Source of the DNA: Stieleria maiorica
GTDB lineage: Bacteria; Planctomycetota; Planctomycetia; Pirellulales; Pirellulaceae
Assembly (NCBI RefSeq): GCF_008035925.1
Contig: NZ_CP036264.1
Coordinates: forward strand, 1,399,409 to 1,463,408
Direction of reading: 5' to 3'
DNA: 64,000 nt
The notes below the pieces were generated by a model. The model had not been told where the DNA came from. It searched no databases and was given only the letters and a program-made list of their open reading frames with translations. The position numbers and the translations under genes were made by a program. Below, one piece after another: positions 8,766 through 17,451 of this stretch (its first letter is position 1; each line of letters begins with the position of its first letter).

Positions 8766-9350
8766 TCACACGGCTGCGCCCAGCAGGTCCATTTCCTTGG
8801 CCAATCGCTTTCGCGCGACGTGCAAACGTCGCTTGATCGTACCGATCGGTGCCTGGAACGCATCGCTCATTTCGATCAAGGTTTGACCGTTCAAGTAGAA
8901 CGCGGTCAACGTTTCTTGATCCAACGCGCCCAGACGATCGATGCTGGATCGAACCGCAGCGGCTTGCTCACGGCTCTGGGCAACTTCGTCCGGTGCGTCG
9001 TCGGTCACGCAGGTCGCTTCCAAGGTTTCCGGATCGCAGGCGATGGCCGATCGATTGCGGGTCACGCGATTGATCGCCATACGGTGCACGATCTGTCGCA
9101 GCCAACCACCGAATGCCTCGGGCACTCGCAGTTGGTCGATCTTTTGCATCGCTTGGATGAAAACGTCTTGGGCCAGTTCGTCGGCCTCGTCCGCATTGCG
9201 GACCCGGCTCATCGCCCCGGCGACGATTGCGGATCGGTATCGGTCGAACAGTTCGCCGAACGCGTCTCGGTCACCGCCTTGGGCGCGGATGACCAACTCG
9301 GCAACGCTCAGCTGTCGCAGATCCATTGGGTTTTCAGTCGTGATGTTCAT
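8766..9350 (-). CDS. RNA polymerase sigma factor, ECF subfamily
   Basis: A 194-residue sigma-70 of the extracytoplasmic-function type. Region 2 is visible as GDRDAFGELFDRYRSAIVAGA through DELAQDVFIQAMQKIDQ and FGGWLRQIVHRMAINRVT; region 4 as LDQETLTAFYLNGQTLIEMSD and the helix-turn-helix APIGTIKRRLHVARKRLAKEM. ECF factors direct core polymerase to stress or envelope regulons. The start at 9350 is chosen because GGAAGGAA lies a few bases upstream; a longer reading from 9398 is possible. No anti-sigma gene is adjacent, unlike the second ECF gene at 47993. Confidence 0.92.
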   Translation of the reverse strand: MNITTENPMDLRQLSVAELVIRAQGGDRDAFGELFDRYRSAIVAGAMSRVRNADEADELAQDVFIQAMQKIDQLRVPEAFGGWLRQIVHRMAINRVTRNRSAIACDPETLEATCVTDDAPDEVAQSREQAAAVRSSIDRLGALDQETLTAFYLNGQTLIEMSDAFQAPIGTIKRRLHVARKRLAKEMDLLGAAV

Positions 9351-9842
9351 CGCTCGGTTCCTTCCGAAAGCTGACCGGGATGGCGGTGGAGCCCGCACGG
9401 GGAAAAATCAGCGTCTTCGGGTGTCGGCTTGATCGCCGCGTTCGCGTGGTCGCGCTCGTTTTGGTGGCGCTCCCGCTCGTGCGGTGATGGATCAAACCAG
9501 GTTGATCGTCAGGTTTAGGCGAGGCTGAGCGTGAGAAGCGTTTCCGCCAGAGTTGGCGGGCGTTCACACGGTCGGCTTGGATGTATCAGTCGCGGTTGCC
9601 GAACGTCTCGTTTCCGATATCGGTGCGAAGTGTTTGAGTCCCAGCTCGGGCCAGGAGACCGGGCCGATCGAGCAGCGGGGAAGACTTGAAATCAGGCGAT
9701 TTCAGGCACAAAACCGTCAAACACATCACCGATCGCGTCCGGACAAAAAACCTGTGTCGTGAGCGACACCGGTTTCGGCACGGACCATCGGCTTGGCAAT
9801 CGCGGTGGGAATGAAAAACCTGCCTCGCAGGCTTTCCTTCTC
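9351..9842. other. Intergenic region with small hairpins
   Basis: About 490 bp upstream of the ECF sigma gene with no gene I can support. It contains short hairpins such as TGTCG-TGAG-CGACA near 9753, and pairing around CTCTGC-GTT-GCAGAG that extends into 9845-9871. The sigma-factor promoter should lie here. Confidence 0.4.
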
Positions 9843-10172
9843 TCAGCCTCTGCGTTGCAGAGCGGCTGAGCCACGTTTGGCCAGTCCGAGTAGCCGCACG
9901 GTTAGCGGTAAACGTTTCCGTTTACCGCCGGCCGTATTGGCGACCGTGGTCAGCCAACCGTGGGACGTCGGCGGACTCGGATGGCCACAACCGGGCTGAT
10001 ACTGCATCAGCATGGTCTGTGGTCCCGAATACACCCCGTTCCCGGGCGATACACACGCCATACAGAGCTGGAGGTCTGATGCGTGTGCAAATGCATCGGC
10101 GCTGGAAATCTCACGGACGCCTGCAATGTTCAGGCTACGTGTGACAACTGCGATGATTTGTTCAAAACGCAT
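9843..10172 (-). CDS. Small hypothetical protein
   Basis: A 109-residue reading from ATG 10172, preceded by a good Shine-Dalgarno sequence GGGAGG about six bases upstream, which is rare in this window and is the main reason to accept it. The N-terminus MRFEQIIAVVTRSLNIAGVR is helical and there are three cysteines. The C-terminal part is basic and overlaps hairpin-rich DNA, including a TAAACG/CGTTTA palindrome at 9906-9929, so the true gene may be truncated by repeat DNA. I do not recognise the family. Confidence 0.4.
   Translation of the reverse strand: MRFEQIIAVVTRSLNIAGVREISSADAFAHASDLQLCMACVSPGNGVYSGPQTMLMQYQPGCGHPSPPTSHGWLTTVANTAGGKRKRLPLTVRLLGLAKRGSAALQRRG
9904..9929. repeat. Perfect short palindrome
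   Basis: The sequence GCGGTAAACG followed by a TTTC loop and CGTTTACCGC forms a perfect 10-bp-arm hairpin within the tail of the small hypothetical reading frame. Confidence 0.6.
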
Positions 10173-10444
10173 TTCAAACCTCCCGGCACCGTTCATGGTG
10201 CGGCGTGGAGCAAAGACGAAAAAAATGAATGAGCGGACCTGCCGACATCTCGCCCGAAAAAGACGTGATGCTGCGGATGCGGTAGCATGCCGCTTGATGG
10301 CGGGGTCTGCGGACCTGCGTTAACGGTAACGCACGTCGACTCCAAAAGCCAGTGAATTCTCACCGCCTGTGGTAGTTGATCGTACAGAGTGGTCTGAAAA
10401 AGAAAGGTTCGCGCGAAAAAAAATCATTTTCTGATTTACCGCCC

Positions 10445-11479
10445 ATGACTGCAGACAGTTCAACACCGAAAGCGGCCCCGGCTCCCCGATCGTGGCGACT
10501 GCTCCGGCTGGGAACGCAACTCGGCGGCCGACTCGGCGGCCAAATCGGCCGCCACGCCCTGGAATTGTTGCTGCCGTCAACCTGTCGGCTGTGTGACGCC
10601 TGCGTCGCCCCCGGCGAAGACTTCTGCGCCGAATGCCAGGTCCAGCTCGAATCGAGCGAGAAACGGATGGAATCGGCTTGCCGACGCTGTGGGTATCCGG
10701 GGGCCGGTCAATTCACTCCGTCGACCGCCGCGGTGTCTGCCGGCGATTCCGCCGACCTGGGCCGCTGCCAGCGCTGCCGACGCGAGTCGTACGCGTTTGA
10801 CGGTTGTATCGCCCTGTGGAGCTATGACGGTTTGGTGCGAAACGCGGTCGTCGCGGCAAAGTACGGCAGCCAGGTGTCCCTGGCCGACGCGCTCGGGCGA
10901 CGCCTGGCCGAACGCATCCGTGCGGTCATTGGCGGCACTGCGATTAGCGGCCCAGTGCTTGGCGGCCCAGTGCTTGGCGGCCCAGTGCTTGGCGACCCGG
11001 TGCTTGGCGGCCCAGTGCTTGGCGACCCGGTGAGCAGCCGTCATGACGCTCCCAGCGGCGACCAGCAAACCGCACTCCCGCCAGGGGACGCCCCGGACTT
11101 GGTGACCGCGGTCCCCTCACACCTGTGGCGTCGCATCCAGCGTGGCGCCGGTGGCAGCCGCGTGCTAGCCCGGACAGTTGCAGGGGTCCTGCGCCGGGAC
11201 TGGCCCCGGTTGGTGCATCGGAATCTGCTGGCGACGACTCGGAAGACCAAGAAACAGGCGTGGCTGGGTGAAAAGGAGCGGAGACGGAACGTGGAGGGCG
11301 CCTTTTGCGTCTCCCGCCCGCTTTGGCCCGGCGGCCGCCCGTCGATCGCCGGCCGGCACATCCTGTTGATCGACGACGTGATGACCACCGGCGCCACGGC
11401 GGCGGAAAACGCCAAGGTGCTCAAGCAGGCCGGGGCGCGCCGCGTGACCGTCGCTGTCGTTGCACGCGCTTGCTCGTGA
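10445..11479 (+). CDS. ComF-family phosphoribosyltransferase-like protein with minisatellite insert
   Basis: A 344-residue protein. Near the N-terminus a zinc-ribbon-like set of cysteines is visible (CRLCDACVAPGEDFCAEC, then CRRCGYPG and CQRCRRES). The C-terminus has the phosphoribosyltransferase loop HILLIDDVMTTGATAAENA, the PRPP-binding signature. ComF proteins are linked to DNA uptake in naturally competent bacteria, and related double-zinc-ribbon proteins are widespread. Between the two parts, six 15-bp units (10946-11035) encode repeats of the form GPVLG, lengthening the usual roughly 230-residue family. ATG 10445 is used; an in-frame TTG at 10376 gives a longer, less plausible N-terminus. 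Confidence 0.85.
   Translation: MTADSSTPKAAPAPRSWRLLRLGTQLGGRLGGQIGRHALELLLPSTCRLCDACVAPGEDFCAECQVQLESSEKRMESACRRCGYPGAGQFTPSTAAVSAGDSADLGRCQRCRRESYAFDGCIALWSYDGLVRNAVVAAKYGSQVSLADALGRRLAERIRAVIGGTAISGPVLGGPVLGGPVLGDPVLGGPVLGDPVSSRHDAPSGDQQTALPPGDAPDLVTAVPSHLWRRIQRGAGGSRVLARTVAGVLRRDWPRLVHRNLLATTRKTKKQAWLGEKERRRNVEGAFCVSRPLWPGGRPSIAGRHILLIDDVMTTGATAAENAKVLKQAGARRVTVAVVARACS
10946..11035 (+). repeat. 15-bp in-frame minisatellite inside the comF-like gene
   Basis: Six contiguous 15-bp units, consensus GGCGGCCCAGTGCTT, with variants carrying GGCGACCCGG. Each unit encodes five residues (SGPVL, GGPVL, GGPVL, GDPVL, GGPVL, GDPVS), so copy-number change keeps the frame. Confidence 0.95.
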
Positions 11480-11766
11480 CGACCGAGTGTCGTGTTTTCG
11501 GCAATTTCGTCGGAAAGAATCCTGACATCTGGTCGAATCGCAGAGAAGGGATTGTAGGCGGGGTTTCTGGCCGATCCACTCGATTGGCCGAGCCGAGACG
11601 GGCTGGAAGTCCGGTTTTTCGATGCGATGATTCTTGCGAAGATGTCGAATGTGCGTACTTTGAGGGTTATTCGCGGGGGCGGTTGGCCGGTGCCGCCGAG
11701 AAAACCGATCACGACTTGCCCCCGTAGCGTACAGTTGCTTCTCACCACCAACGCATTGATTTCGAT

Positions 11767-12813
11767 TTGCCTGATTCAACCGCACCAGATTCAAACGCAC
11801 TCGCTGTGAACGACCACGACGACATCGACCACGCCTCACGATCGGTCAGCGTGCGAAACATTTTGGTTCGCGGGTTGGGCGTCGTGCTGCCGCCGTTGCT
11901 GACGATCCTGGTGCTGATCTGGGCCTGGAAAACGATCGAGACCTATGTCCTGCGGCCGACCGAATGGGTCGTCCAGGAGGGGCTGGTCCTGGGAGCGGAA
12001 TACTTTGACGGCACCCTGACCGAGATTCCCGACGGGGCGGTGCCGGAGGCTGACGGGGGCTTCAGCACGTACACGCTGTTCGGTTACAGCAAGTATGTGC
12101 CGGATCCGACGGGCCGCCGCTATCTGCCCAAAGAGATCGTCGACACCGTCCACGAGAATGCCGATCAGTTCACCGCCGATGCCAAACCACTGGTTTCGGC
12201 CAACGCCTACTGGCACCGCTACATCCAACTCAGCTGGATGCAGCGAAAGTACGTCGTCCCGGTCTTTCTGATCGTGTTTCTGACCGTGCTGTATTTCATG
12301 GGACGTCTGTTCACGTTTCGACTGGGCCGTTGGTTCTTTCGCGGGTTCGATTCAGCCATCCTGCGGATCCCCTTCGTCAACAAGGTGTATGGCGGCGTGA
12401 AGCAGGTGACCGATTTTGCGTTCAGTGAACGAGAGATCGAGTTCAACAACGTCGTCGCGGTCCAGTATCCCAGCAAGGGCATCTGGTCGCTCGGGTTCGT
12501 CACCGGCAACAGCATTCGCCAGTTACGCGACGCGACCGGTGAAGAAATGATGAGCGTGCTGATGCCGACCAGCCCGATGCCGATGACCGGGTTCACGGTC
12601 ACGGTCCGCCGCAGCGACACGATCGACATCGACATGACGGTCGACGAAGCGATTCAGTTTGTCGTCAGCTGTGGCGTGGTCGTTCCACCGAATCAACGTC
12701 TCAACGGGACCCAAGAGCGTAAGCCTCGGCCGGCGGGAAAACTCCGTGACGGCGCAGTCATCTTGCCCGGCGGCCCCCAAACCGAACCGTCCGGCGACCA
12801 CTCGACCGTCTGA
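11767..12813 (+). CDS. DUF502-family integral membrane protein
   Basis: A 348-residue protein with two clear membrane helices: ILVRGLGVVLPPLLTILVLIW near the N-terminus and VVPVFLIVFLTVLYFMGRLF about 120 residues later. After them comes the conserved DUF502 body with IPFVNKVYGGVKQVTDF, YPSKGIWSLGFVTG and VLMPTSPMPMTGFTVTV. The family is widespread and its function is unknown. The start shown is a TTG at 11767; a GTG at 11806 is equally possible because neither has a good ribosome site. The tail after about residue 300 is proline-rich and poorly conserved. A roughly 290-bp spacer separates it from the comF-like gene. Confidence 0.85.
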   Translation: MPDSTAPDSNALAVNDHDDIDHASRSVSVRNILVRGLGVVLPPLLTILVLIWAWKTIETYVLRPTEWVVQEGLVLGAEYFDGTLTEIPDGAVPEADGGFSTYTLFGYSKYVPDPTGRRYLPKEIVDTVHENADQFTADAKPLVSANAYWHRYIQLSWMQRKYVVPVFLIVFLTVLYFMGRLFTFRLGRWFFRGFDSAILRIPFVNKVYGGVKQVTDFAFSEREIEFNNVVAVQYPSKGIWSLGFVTGNSIRQLRDATGEEMMSVLMPTSPMPMTGFTVTVRRSDTIDIDMTVDEAIQFVVSCGVVVPPNQRLNGTQERKPRPAGKLRDGAVILPGGPQTEPSGDHSTV

Positions 12814-12833
12814 TCCGCCGGCGGATTGCCCCA

Positions 12834-13451
12834 CTACGACTTGTAAATTTCGGGGTTCAACGACGGATCGTTGTACATCTTCATCTGGCGATACGTCTTG
12901 TGTCGCTTCTTTCCCGCCAACAGGTCGGCCAGCAATTCCTGCAGCGAATTGGACAGGTCGGCGTGTTGCTGTTCACACAGATCGATGCGTTGGGCAACCA
13001 TCGCGCGGTGTGCCGCATCGGCGTCGTCGCGTTCGAGTTGCTCTCGGTAGTGGTACAGCCGCAGCGACATGATCGACAGCCGATCGATCGCACTGCCGGC
13101 GGTTTCGGTGTTGATCGGTGCTTCGGCAGCCGGGCGGACATGCAACTTTTCCAATAGCTCGGTGATCGCGTCGTCCAACTGCTCGATCATGTCGTTGCGT
13201 TGTTGATTCAGCTTGTCGATCGCCCGTTTCACCTCGGCGATCTTGACGTCGTCGGCGGTCGGGCTGCGGGCGATGTCTTCCTGGTGCCAGAGCCGATAGT
13301 TGTATTCGTGCTGCTTGCACACCAGTTGCTTGAACCCGTCATAGGCGTTTTCGATCGGCCCCTGATGCCAATCGGCCACGGTGTCGATTTGCAGTTGCGT
13401 GATCTCTGAAACCGGTGGCAAATGAGTTGCCGCGATGGTGGATGCTGACAT
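12834..13451 (-). CDS. DUF4254-family protein
   Basis: A 205-residue, highly helical, charged protein. The body with LWHQEDIARSP, AIDKLNQQRNDMIEQLDD, DRLSIMSLRLYHYREQ and HADLSNSLQELLADLLAGK fits DUF4254, a family of unknown function found in planctomycetes and other lineages; the C-terminal KTYRQMKMYNDPSLNPEIY is typical. The ATG at 13451 is chosen because upstream in-frame sequence runs into low-complexity and repeat DNA. No membrane segment is seen. It lies downstream of ilvC on the same strand, with a dispersed palindromic repeat between them, so co-transcription is doubtful. It is convergent with the DUF502 gene, 20 bp apart. Confidence 0.8.
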   Translation of the reverse strand: MSASTIAATHLPPVSEITQLQIDTVADWHQGPIENAYDGFKQLVCKQHEYNYRLWHQEDIARSPTADDVKIAEVKRAIDKLNQQRNDMIEQLDDAITELLEKLHVRPAAEAPINTETAGSAIDRLSIMSLRLYHYREQLERDDADAAHRAMVAQRIDLCEQQHADLSNSLQELLADLLAGKKRHKTYRQMKMYNDPSLNPEIYKS

Positions 13452-13660
13452 GGTGCGAGGTACCGAAAGAAGCCGGGCAAGCGAGGGGGCGAAAGGGTGC
13501 ATCCCCATTGTGCGGATTATCGCAAGCCATGGCGAGAGCAATCCGGCGGCACGAAAAAAGCCCGGGCGTGAATGGCATGGGCTGTCAGCAATCACAGAGA
13601 CGGCAACCGTTGGTGTCTCGCCTTGAGGGACCATCCAGTCTTAGGGCAATCGCTTTTCTG

Positions 13661-13730
13661 GTGTACGATGGCCCTTCCGGGCCGTCGCCCGTGGGGCTCT
13701 GCACGACGACCTAGAAAGGACGTCGTACAC
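13661..13730. repeat. Dispersed palindromic repeat R2, full copy
   Basis: The ends GTGTACGA and TCGTACAC are complementary. Inside are the small hairpin GGCCCTTCCGGGCC and the stretch GACGACCTAGAAAGGACGTC. The same arrangement recurs at 28595-28660, and half of it at 45453-45490. It lies just beyond the ilvC stop codon. Confidence 0.88.
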
Positions 13731-13762
13731 CAACAACCTACACCGATGCCCGGACCATTCGG

Positions 13763-14941
<1,179 letters not shown>

Positions 14942-14967
14942 TCAGGCGGTCGGCGTGTCGGCGGTCG

Positions 14968-15504
14968 CTAGGCGCTCGCCTGGGTCGTTTCGTCTGCGAT
15001 CGAAACGTCCGAATCGCTGCGGACCATTGCGACCCGACCGGTGCGGACCAGTTCGGTGATGCCGTAGGGCCGAACGCGTTCGATGAACGCCTGGACCTTG
15101 TTTTCGCGACCGCTGATTTCGATCATCAATTCGTCCGGACCGACATCGACGATGCGGCCGCGGAAGATATCGACCAACTCACGAATCTCCGCCCGCTTGG
15201 GCCCCGAAGGTGCTTGGACCTTCAACAGCAACAAGTCGCGTTCGACGAAGTCTCGGCTGCTGACGTCGATGACGCGTACGACCGTGACAATCTTCTCCAG
15301 CTGCTTGCGTACCTGCTCCAGGACTCGGTCGTCACCGACGACGACGAAAGTCATGCGAGAGAGCGTCTTGTTTTCGGTTTCACCGACTGCGAGCGAGTCG
15401 ATGTTGAAGCCACGCGAGGCAAGCATCCCAGAAATGTGGGCGAGTACCCCGGGAACGTTCTGGACCAGAGCGGAGAGAACGTGTCGCTGAGTGGGGCTGG
15501 GCAT
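14968..15504 (-). CDS. ilvN: Acetolactate synthase small (regulatory) subunit
   Basis: A 178-residue regulatory subunit. The N-terminal ACT domain is clear: HVLSALVQNVPGVLAHISGM, then FNIDSLAVGETEN, then LSRMTFVVVGDD. The C-terminal domain (VIDVSSRDFVERDLLLLKV through GITELVRTGRVAMVR) is complete. This subunit activates the catalytic IlvB subunit and confers valine feedback inhibition. The start at ATG 15504 is chosen because the family N-terminus begins there. It sits upstream of ilvC, giving an ilvNC order. The catalytic partner must be encoded elsewhere, since the gene upstream here is an unrelated hydrolase. Confidence 0.95.
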   Translation of the reverse strand: MPSPTQRHVLSALVQNVPGVLAHISGMLASRGFNIDSLAVGETENKTLSRMTFVVVGDDRVLEQVRKQLEKIVTVVRVIDVSSRDFVERDLLLLKVQAPSGPKRAEIRELVDIFRGRIVDVGPDELMIEISGRENKVQAFIERVRPYGITELVRTGRVAMVRSDSDVSIADETTQASA

Positions 15505-15684
15505 CTGACCGGTTTTGACCGTGTTTGGAGGAAGAAAGTCCTGAAATTTGAGCCCGGTAGGATAATTTTGCGAGCACGGACCAGCAAGGGCAGGGCCAAA
15601 ACTGGCCGAAAAGCCGGGTTGTGACCGGATTTCGAGGTCGTCGAGGGGACTGGAAAACGAAAAATGCCCCGAAAGACTGCCCGA

Positions 15685-15712
15685 GGCAGAATGATTCGGG
15701 GCAGAATGATGG
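15685..15712 (+). repeat. Dispersed repeat R4
   Basis: A 28-bp unit built from two GGCAGAATGAT blocks separated by YCGG. The same unit occurs inverted at 45497-45524. It lies in the 415-bp spacer between ilvN and the isochorismatase-like gene, which otherwise holds no gene I can support. Confidence 0.8.
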
Positions 15713-15919
15713 CGGGTAGGATTGGTGCCGGCTGCCCCCCGAGCGCGGATGCGAATTCCCACCGAACCCCCTCGCTGCTATCCGTGGGCAATCGACCTGC
15801 CTGTGGTTCAGAGCGGGCAGAGAAATTTGCCCCCCCTTGGAATCAAAAACTTAGAAACCGCATGACCTCGGCCAGTGAGGCTGATTTCAATTGCCGATGC
15901 GATCTGCCAGCCGGCCGGT

Positions 15920-16468
15920 TCACTCCACGCGTTGCTTCCAAACGTCGCTGCTGATCACTTCGCTGATGAACATCTGTTGGGCGACCAGGATCGATTGCTG
16001 CAGCTCTTCGGCGGTCGCCTTGCCGGCTTCATTTTCGACGGTCAACGTCCCCGTTGCGTCACGCAAAAACTCGACCTTGTAACCGCGGTGAAAGGCTTGG
16101 CGGGCGGTCGTGTCGCAACACATGTGGGTCATGTAACCGGCGATGCTGACGGTATCGATTCCGTTTTCCTTCAACCATTGATCCAAATTCGTCCCGGTAA
16201 ACGATCCCGGCAACTGCTTGTCGATCAACACATCGCGTGGACGCGCGTTGACTTCGTCGTGTAGCTGCCACATCTCGGAATCCTTGCGAAAGATCGGTGA
16301 CTCGGGATCGGCTTGATGGTGGCGAATGACCACCGTGGGCACCTTGGCTTCGGCCGCGCGGTCCATCACGTCCAGGATGCACTCCAGGTGGCCGGCCGGA
16401 TGTGTGACCGGGAGCGCTCCGTCGAAGTATTCCCGCTGGACATCGATCACCAATAACGCTCGCGACAT
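15920..16468 (-). CDS. Isochorismatase-family cysteine hydrolase
   Basis: A 182-residue alpha/beta hydrolase of the isochorismatase superfamily. The catalytic triad elements are visible: Asp in ALLVIDVQREYFDG, Lys in VLIDKQLPGSFTGT, and Cys in YMTHMCCDTTARQAFHRGY, where THMCCDTTAR is the nucleophile loop. Members hydrolyse amides such as nicotinamide, ureidoacrylate or biuret, or the vinyl ether of isochorismate; the substrate here cannot be told. ATG 16468 is chosen for the AAGGA ribosome site just upstream. The encoded protein has no signal peptide and is expected in the cytoplasm. Confidence 0.88.
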   Translation of the reverse strand: MSRALLVIDVQREYFDGALPVTHPAGHLECILDVMDRAAEAKVPTVVIRHHQADPESPIFRKDSEMWQLHDEVNARPRDVLIDKQLPGSFTGTNLDQWLKENGIDTVSIAGYMTHMCCDTTARQAFHRGYKVEFLRDATGTLTVENEAGKATAEELQQSILVAQQMFISEVISSDVWKQRVE

Positions 16469-16583
16469 GCTGATTCCTTGTTTGTGGTTGTGAATTGACG
16501 CGATGAGTGTAGCCGAACGGGTCGGCACGGAGGGCATTCACGTTGGCCGTCGCCACTCTCGCCAGAGAGAGTGTGGGCAACGC

Positions 16584-16612
16584 CGAGAAACCACCTGCTG
16601 GTGAAGGTCGCT
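16584..16612 (+). repeat. Dispersed hairpin repeat R5
   Basis: A unit containing ACCTGCTGGTGAAGGT, an imperfect palindrome, matching the unit at 25831-25860 where ACCTTCTGGCGAAGGT is perfect. Both copies are intergenic. Confidence 0.65.
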
Positions 16613-16700
16613 GCGAATGACGAGCGATTCACCAAAAAACCTCGCCTTTGCCAATCGGGCAAAGACGAGGTTCTGGAATCCGGGATTTGAGACGAGCGAC

Positions 16701-16748
16701 CAGAAGGCCACGGGCTCAGAAGGCCACGGGCTCAGAAGGCCACGGGCG
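16701..16748. repeat. 16-bp triplication across a stop codon
   Basis: Three contiguous units of CAGAAGGCCACGGGCT. The stop codon of the Cys-rich secreted protein (16732-16734) lies inside the array, and the extra units beyond it each carry another in-phase-like end sequence. Confidence 0.9.
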
Positions 16749-17385
16749 CCGGAATCGCGGAGATGCCGTTTCCGTATTGGCGATAATAATCTCCGGCGTC
16801 GACGGTGGGCTGGGCTTCGGGTGCGGCGACCGGTGCCGGCACAGCGGGCGACGGAACCGCGGGCGTCGGGGTGGGCATCAGCGACGCCGGCGCGGCGGCA
16901 CAACCGCTGTCGCAACCGAGTCCGCCACAGCAGGCGCCTGTACCGCAACCAGTTGTACCGCAACAAGCCGTGCCGCAACCGCCACAAGGCTTCTTTTCCG
17001 CCGTCCAGGTGTACTTGCAAGCCGGGCAGGTGTATTTCTCCGGTTTCAGCACACAGATCTTGCGGACGCGGGCGCCGTTGTGGACGCAATTGGTGCAGCC
17101 GAGACCGTCGCAGGCATCGCAGGAGGCACAGGCGGCTTTCTTGGCTTTTTGCCAGGGGAACACGACGCGGGGAATGCAAATCACTTTGGATTCGACATTG
17201 AAACAAGTCTTTTCTTCGTCAACCACTTCTGCGTCGAGCTTGCAGACGTGGTCACACACGGGGCAGCAAGAACAGCCGGTTTGATCGAGCAATTTGCCGC
17301 CCAGGGCCAGCGCTTGGTTGGAACTGGTCAAGCAAAGGGCCATTGCCAACAGCAGCCCGGCCTGGATCGTTTTTTGAATGGACAT
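16732..17385 (-). CDS. Cysteine-rich exported protein
   Basis: A 217-residue protein with a signal peptide (MSIQKTIQAGLLLAMALCLTSSNQALA). The mature part has about 26 cysteines in CxxC-type clusters: GCSCCPVCDHVC, CASCDACDGLGCTNC, YTCPACKYTW, and a dense CGGCGTACCGTTGCGTG run. A Pro/Ala-rich C-terminus follows. The clusters suggest metal binding or heavy disulfide cross-linking; planctomycete cell envelopes are known for Cys-rich proteins, so a wall or periplasmic role is plausible but inferred. AGAAG lies upstream of the ATG. The C-terminal end is built on a 16-bp triplication that includes the stop codon. The porin gene lies 66 bp upstream on the same strand. Confidence 0.75.
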   Translation of the reverse strand: MSIQKTIQAGLLLAMALCLTSSNQALALGGKLLDQTGCSCCPVCDHVCKLDAEVVDEEKTCFNVESKVICIPRVVFPWQKAKKAACASCDACDGLGCTNCVHNGARVRKICVLKPEKYTCPACKYTWTAEKKPCGGCGTACCGTTGCGTGACCGGLGCDSGCAAAPASLMPTPTPAVPSPAVPAPVAAPEAQPTVDAGDYYRQYGNGISAIPAPVAF

Positions 17386-17451
17386 GACTTCTTCTGTAAA
17401 TGGAATGGTTTGTTGAAACGCCTTGGCAGGCGTTGGACAGGTGATGGATCG

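Noticed and set aside
10946-11035. Tandem repeats in the comF-like gene considered as a CRISPR array.
   Set aside because: The units are contiguous with no spacers and lie inside a coding frame, so this is a minisatellite. The same holds for the glnE array.
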